Source of the DNA: Clostridia bacterium | Lineage (GTDB): Bacteria > Bacillota > Clostridia > Christensenellales > Aristaeellaceae | Direction: 5' to 3' | Length of the DNA: 45,450 nt | NCBI GenBank assembly: GCA_017937505.1 | Contig: JAGBDL010000137.1 | Span: 1-45,450, forward strand | Shown here: in pieces, positions 42,174-45,450 of the stretch | How positions within the stretch are numbered: position 1 is the stretch's first letter | Layout: each line of letters starts with the position of its first letter | The notes under the pieces: generated by a model | Seen by the model: the letters and a program-made list of their open reading frames with translations, nothing else | Told to the model about the DNA's origin: nothing | The model's database searches: none | Program-made: the position numbers and the translations under genes

Positions 42174-43199
42174 ATGGACAAGATCAAGGTTGTGCAGTAC
42201 GGCTGCGGCAAGATGAGCAAGTACACCCTGCGCTATCTCTACGAGCATGGCGCGCAGATCGTCGGCGCGATTGACGTCAATCCCGCGGTCGTCGGCATGG
42301 ACGTGGGCGACTATGCGGAGCTGGGCGTGAAGACCGGCGTGATCATCTCCAACGACGCGGACAAGGTGCTCGACGAGTGCGACGCGGACGTGGCGATCGT
42401 GACGCTGTTCTCCTTCATCAACGACATCTACGACCATGTGGAGAAGTGCGTGGCCCGCGGCATCAACGTCATCACGACCTGCGAGGAGGCCATCTACCCC
42501 TGGACCACCGCCGCTGCCCAGATCAACAAGCTGGATGCGCTGGCCAAGGAGACCGGCTGCACCATCACCGGCTCCGGCATGCAGGACATCTTCTGGATCA
42601 ACATGGTCGGCATGGTCGCCGGCGGCTGCCACAAGATCGAAAAGATCAAAGGCGCGTACAGCTACAACGTGGACGAGTACGGCCTGGCGCTGGCCAAGGC
42701 GCACGGCTGCGATCTGACCCCGGAGGAGTTCGAGCAGCAGATCGCGCATCCCGAGGTCTTTGAGCCGTCCTACGCCTGGAACGCCGCCGAGGCCATCTGC
42801 AACAAGCTGGGCCTGACCATCAAGTCCATCACGCAGAAGCACGTGCCCTGCATCATCGACCACGATATCGAGTCCTCCACACTGGGCAAGACCATCAAGG
42901 CCGGCCGCTGCATCGGCATGTCCGCCGTCGTGACCATCGAGACGATGCAGGGCATCACGGTGGAGGAAGAGACGATCGGCAAGGTCTACGGCCCGAACGA
43001 CGGCGATATGTGCGACTGGTGGATCACCGGCGAGCCGAATACGGAGTTCCACGTCGTCAAGCCCGCGACGGTCGAGCACACCTGCGCCACCATCGTCAAC
43101 CGCATTCCGACCCTGATCGCCGCGCCGGCCGGCTATGTGACGGCCGACCAGCTGGACGAGATCTCCTACCTGACCTATCCGATGGAGCTCTACTGCTAA
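42174..43199 (+). CDS. DapB/2,4-diaminopentanoate dehydrogenase-like NAD(P)-dependent oxidoreductase
   Basis: 341 residues. N-terminal Rossmann domain: [18 protein letters not shown] near residue 4 and [17 protein letters not shown], as in dihydrodipicolinate-reductase-like enzymes; the C-terminal half ([19 protein letters not shown] onward) resembles the 2,4-diaminopentanoate dehydrogenase (Ord) group of ornithine-degrading Clostridia. Substrate is probably an amino- or oxo-acid; not certain. ATG 42174 follows GAGGAGG. Its promoter is of the MerR-activated type. The last base of its TAA stop is the first base of a MITE-like element. Confidence 0.75.
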   Translation: MDKIKVVQYGCGKMSKYTLRYLYEHGAQIVGAIDVNPAVVGMDVGDYAELGVKTGVIISNDADKVLDECDADVAIVTLFSFINDIYDHVEKCVARGINVITTCEEAIYPWTTAAAQINKLDALAKETGCTITGSGMQDIFWINMVGMVAGGCHKIEKIKGAYSYNVDEYGLALAKAHGCDLTPEEFEQQIAHPEVFEPSYAWNAAEAICNKLGLTIKSITQKHVPCIIDHDIESSTLGKTIKAGRCIGMSAVVTIETMQGITVEEETIGKVYGPNDGDMCDWWITGEPNTEFHVVKPATVEHTCATIVNRIPTLIAAPAGYVTADQLDEISYLTYPMELYC

Positions 43200-43361
43200 T
43201 ACTAATTCGCAGTTAAAATGCCCAACAGAGCGCATCAGATTTCTCGCTCTGACGAAGCCAAGTGCAGTGAGGCGTTACTCACGGTACGTTGAACGGAACG
43301 AGGCAAAGTCAGGGCGGAAAAGATGGTGCGCGGATTGGGTCATTTTAACAAGAATTAGTAT
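43199..43361. repeat. MITE-like hairpin element, copy 2
   Basis: Same ends as copy 1 (ATACTAATTC...GAATTAGTAT) and ~89% identity by eye with one base extra. Long imperfect hairpin. It starts within the stop codon of the dehydrogenase gene, so insertion occurred at the gene end without breaking it. Confidence 0.85.
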
Positions 43362-43394
43362 AAGCAGGCGGTCGCGAAACAAAACGATATAAAG

Positions 43395-43428
43395 AGGCGG
43401 GAGAACGCTGCACAGCGCTCTCCCGCCT
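43395..43428. terminator. Bidirectional terminator between convergent genes
   Basis: AGGCGGGAG-aa-CGCTG pairs with CAGCG-ct-CTCCCGCCT (43395-43428). On the minus strand it follows cobA; on the plus strand it ends the dehydrogenase unit, with TTGATT as a weak T-tract. Confidence 0.75.
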
Positions 43429-43431
43429 TGA

Positions 43432-44174
43432 TTATGCATTCAGCTCCATCGCCGCCACCTCGCCGATCACGATGATCGCCGGGGCCTTCACCTGCTGCGC
43501 CTGCGCCGCCTGCGCGATGGTCCCCAGCGTGGCGCGCACGCATGCCGGGTTTTTGGAATTGCCGCCGGAGAGCACCGCCGCGGGCGTTTCGCCCGGCTTG
43601 CCCGCCGCCATCAGCCGCTGCGCGATGCGCTCAAGCTGCGAAAGGCCCATCAGGAAGACCAGCGTTCCCTCCAGCTGCGAAAGGCTCTCCAGGTCCGCGG
43701 GCAGGCCGTCCTCCGTGTCCGACGTGTGCCGGTGAGGATGTGCAGGCTCCGGCTCGCGCCCCGGTGCGTCACCGGGATGCCCGCCTCCGCCGCGATGCCG
43801 ATCGCCGAGGGAATGCCCGGCACCTCGCGGCAGGGCACGCCCGCCGCGCGCAGCGCGAGCATCTCCTCGCCGCCCCGGCCAAAGAGATACGGATCGCCGC
43901 CCTTGAGCCGCACGACCATCCGTCCCAGCCGCGCCTGACGGATCAGCTCTGCGCAAATGTCCTCCTGCGGCGCGCTGTGATGGCCGCTGCGCTTGCCCAT
44001 GTACACGCGCTCCGCGTGTGCAGGCGCTTCATCCAGCAGCGCGTCGTCGATCAGGTCGTCGTAGACGATCGCGTCGCAGCGGCGAATCAGTGCAAGGCCG
44101 CGCACCGTGATCAGATCCGCCGCGCCGCAGCCCGCGCCGACCAGCCAGACCTCGCCCAATGCATCGCGATTCAC
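43432..44174 (-). pseudogene. cobA: Uroporphyrinogen-III C-methyltransferase with apparent frameshift
   Basis: SUMT makes precorrin-2 from uroporphyrinogen III, feeding siroheme and B12. The first frame from ATG 44174 gives [81 protein letters not shown] and then breaks at SLHILTG (about 43732). The proper continuation HTSDTEDG...[19 protein letters not shown] to [15 protein letters not shown] is in the next frame down to 43432. Adding one G near 43728-43732 would restore a ~247-residue protein of normal length. Either a real null mutation or a one-base sequencing/assembly error. Overlaps sirC by 4 bases (ATGA). Confidence 0.85.
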
Positions 44175-44776
44175 AGCAGCCCCTCCGTTTCCTCGTCGTC
44201 AAGCGGCGCGCCCTTCTCCATGCACGCGGCAAACAGCCGCCTGAGCGCCGCCGCACGAAGCTGCTCCTCCGGAATCGCCGCCTTGATCGCCGGGCGCTGC
44301 GCGTGCAGCCAGAGCAGGATGTCCTCCAGGCGCTCCGGCGCCATCGCCTCGATCCTCTCCTTGAACCAGATCGCCGCCGTGGGGCTTGCGCCGCCGGTGG
44401 AGATGCCCACGGAAAACGGGCCGCGCTGCACGAGCGCGGGGAAGAGGAACGAGCAATGCGCCGGATCGTCCACGACGTTGACGGGGATATGGCGACAACC
44501 GCACTGTTCGGCGATCAAATGATTTGCGCGCGAATCGTCCGTCGCCGCGATGACAAACGCCCAGTCCTCGTGCAGATCGGACGGCTGAAACGCCCGCCTG
44601 ACCGGCTCCACGTCCTGCATCGTCTCGATCTCCGGCAGAATCTGCGGCGCGATGACGCGGATGGTCGCGCCGTAGGGCGCAAGCTTCTCGAGCTTGCGCA
44701 GCGCCACCGCGCCGCCGCCCACGACCAGCGCGCGCCGCCCCTCCAGCGGGACGAACATCGGGAAGTACGGTTTCAT
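44171..44776 (-). CDS. sirC: Precorrin-2 dehydrogenase/sirohydrochlorin ferrochelatase-like protein
   Basis: 201 residues. NAD-dependent oxidation of precorrin-2 to sirohydrochlorin in siroheme or B12 synthesis. Rossmann motif ALVVGGGAVALRKLEKL near residue 15, IRVIAPQ, AFVIAATDDSRANHLIAE and HIPVNVVDDPAHCSFLFPA, GISTGGASPTAAIWFKERIEA are all classic for the CysG N-terminal/SirC family. Overlaps both neighbours by 4 bases (ATGA), so it is translated together with the ABC ATPase and cobA. Confidence 0.92.
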   Translation of the reverse strand: MKPYFPMFVPLEGRRALVVGGGAVALRKLEKLAPYGATIRVIAPQILPEIETMQDVEPVRRAFQPSDLHEDWAFVIAATDDSRANHLIAEQCGCRHIPVNVVDDPAHCSFLFPALVQRGPFSVGISTGGASPTAAIWFKERIEAMAPERLEDILLWLHAQRPAIKAAIPEEQLRAAALRRLFAACMEKGAPLDDEETEGLL

Positions 44777-45450
44777 GTGTCCTCCTCCAGCGGCATGCAG
44801 TAGTACTGCCGCCCGTGCGGCGTCTCCGCCGCGTGCAGCGCGACGTGAAACACCCTGTCGATCACCCGGCTGTTTTCGATCTCCTGCGGCGTGCCGCAGG
44901 CAGCCAGCCGCCCGTCCTGCATCACGGCGATCCGGTCGGCCATGCGCAGCGCCAGCGGGAGATCGTGCAGCACCAGCACGACGGCGCGTCCTTCCCGGGC
45001 CAGCGCGCGCGCCGTCTCCATGACCGCCAGCTGATGTGCGATATCCAGGTAGGTCGTCGGCTCGTCCATGAGGATGGTCTGCGTCTGCTGGGCCAGCGCC
45101 ATGGCCAGATAGACGCTCTGCCGCTGTCCGCCGGAGAGCTCGCTGACGTTTTTGTTCTCGTGCTGCGCGGCTCCAACGCGCGCCAGCGCGCCGCGTGCGA
45201 TGGCATAGTCCTCCCTGCCGTAGCGGCGCGGATAGGGGAGGTATGGGAAGCGGCCATGCAGCACCATGCGCAGCGCCGAGATCACCGGCGTATTGCGCGA
45301 CTGCGTGAGAAACGCCGCCTGCCGGGCGATCTCCCGACGGGAGAGCTTTTCCAGCGGCACGCCGTGAAACAGCACCTCGCCGCCGGTTTTGACAATCATG
45401 CCCAGCTCCGCCTTGAGCAGCGTGCTCTTGCCGCAGCCGTTGGGGCCCAG
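44773..45450 (-). CDS. Iron-siderophore/cobalamin-type ABC transporter ATPase (partial, 5' end outside window)
   Basis: ATP-binding subunit of the FecE/FhuC/BtuD group. The frame is open to the window edge at 45450; visible Walker A is LGPNGCGKSTLLKAE at the edge, signature ELSGGQRQSVYLAMAL, Walker B ILMDEPTTYLDIAHQ, switch His in LVLHDLPLAL. About 225 residues are visible, and ~30 N-terminal ones are missing. Tightly coupled to sirC and cobA, so it probably imports iron, heme or a corrinoid for this tetrapyrrole branch. Confidence 0.9.
   Translation of the reverse strand: MGPNGCGKSTLLKAELGMIVKTGGEVLFHGVPLEKLSRREIARQAAFLTQSRNTPVISALRMVLHGRFPYLPYPRRYGREDYAIARGALARVGAAQHENKNVSELSGGQRQSVYLAMALAQQTQTILMDEPTTYLDIAHQLAVMETARALAREGRAVVLVLHDLPLALRMADRIAVMQDGRLAACGTPQEIENSRVIDRVFHVALHAAETPHGRQYYCMPLEEDT

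Overview
The window reads as chromosomal DNA of a GC-rich low-GC-phylum relative, i.e. a Firmicute of the class Clostridia, probably a gut anaerobe. This is inferred from strong AGGAGG-type ribosome binding sites, sigma-A-like promoters with 17-base spacers, a perfect CIRCE (HrcA) element, AsnA-type asparagine synthetase, many TTG/GTG starts, and Clostridia-typical families (oleate hydratase, WYL and TetR_C_8-type regulators, stand-alone GltD-like oxidoreductase). No rRNA, CRISPR array, prophage or complete insertion sequence was seen. Because the DNA is GC-rich, long antisense open frames lie over most genes; these are treated as shadows.

Layout. 1-8.8 kb: end of a possible glycoside hydrolase, an L-lactate dehydrogenase-type enzyme, an acyltransferase-3 membrane protein, asnA, a secreted SH3-repeat protein, cardiolipin synthase and a Cof-type HAD phosphatase. 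8.95-12.9 kb: a complete potABCD polyamine importer operon with a consensus promoter and tandem terminators. 13-17.2 kb: an N-acyl-D-amino-acid deacylase-type amidohydrolase, a small secreted protein on the other strand and a GH13 alpha-glucan hydrolase. 17.6-21.5 kb: a sugar operon (xylulokinase, two-helix membrane protein, L-fucose-isomerase-family protein, small helical protein). 21.6-22.5 kb: an EamA/DMT exporter on the minus strand.

22.7-37.2 kb is an accessory, patchy region. It has a TetR-led run (TetR, CPBP protease, glycine-rich membrane protein, secreted protein, alpha/beta hydrolase, stand-alone GyrI-like domain), two gene remnants (MFS tail, AraC-family tail), another small hydrolase, a TetR/oleate hydratase pair, and an eight-gene minus-strand run from a WYL regulator through a U32-like protein, HEAT-repeat protein, BFD-like [2Fe-2S] protein, ACT protein, two GNAT acetyltransferases and an SDR. 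The WYL regulator is divergent from a DJ-1/PfpI gene and has a clear dyad operator over its promoter. Several genes here (about 27.0-28.2, 31.9-32.45 and 33.1-33.46 kb) are visibly more AT-rich than their neighbours, which suggests separate acquisition.

37.2-45.45 kb returns to core functions: tRNA-Ser(CGA), htpG next to a perfect CIRCE, a GltD-like flavoprotein, a MerR regulator followed by a textbook 19-base-spacer MerR-type promoter driving a DapB/diaminopentanoate-dehydrogenase-like gene, and at the edge an ABC ATPase-sirC-cobA operon in which cobA carries an apparent one-base frameshift.

The most unusual material is between genes: (i) two direct copies of a ~162-bp hairpin-forming element with ATACTAATTC ends (MITE-like); (ii) two inverted copies of a 102-bp structured element, each starting in the T-tract of an intrinsic terminator; (iii) an inverted pair of sequences derived from the tRNA-Ser 3' end next to the real tRNA; (iv) a GC-rich dyad repeat behind the lactate dehydrogenase gene. 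I did not find a convincing new multi-gene defence or metabolic system; the structured repeats and the TetR-led membrane/hydrolase cluster are the best candidates for undescribed biology.
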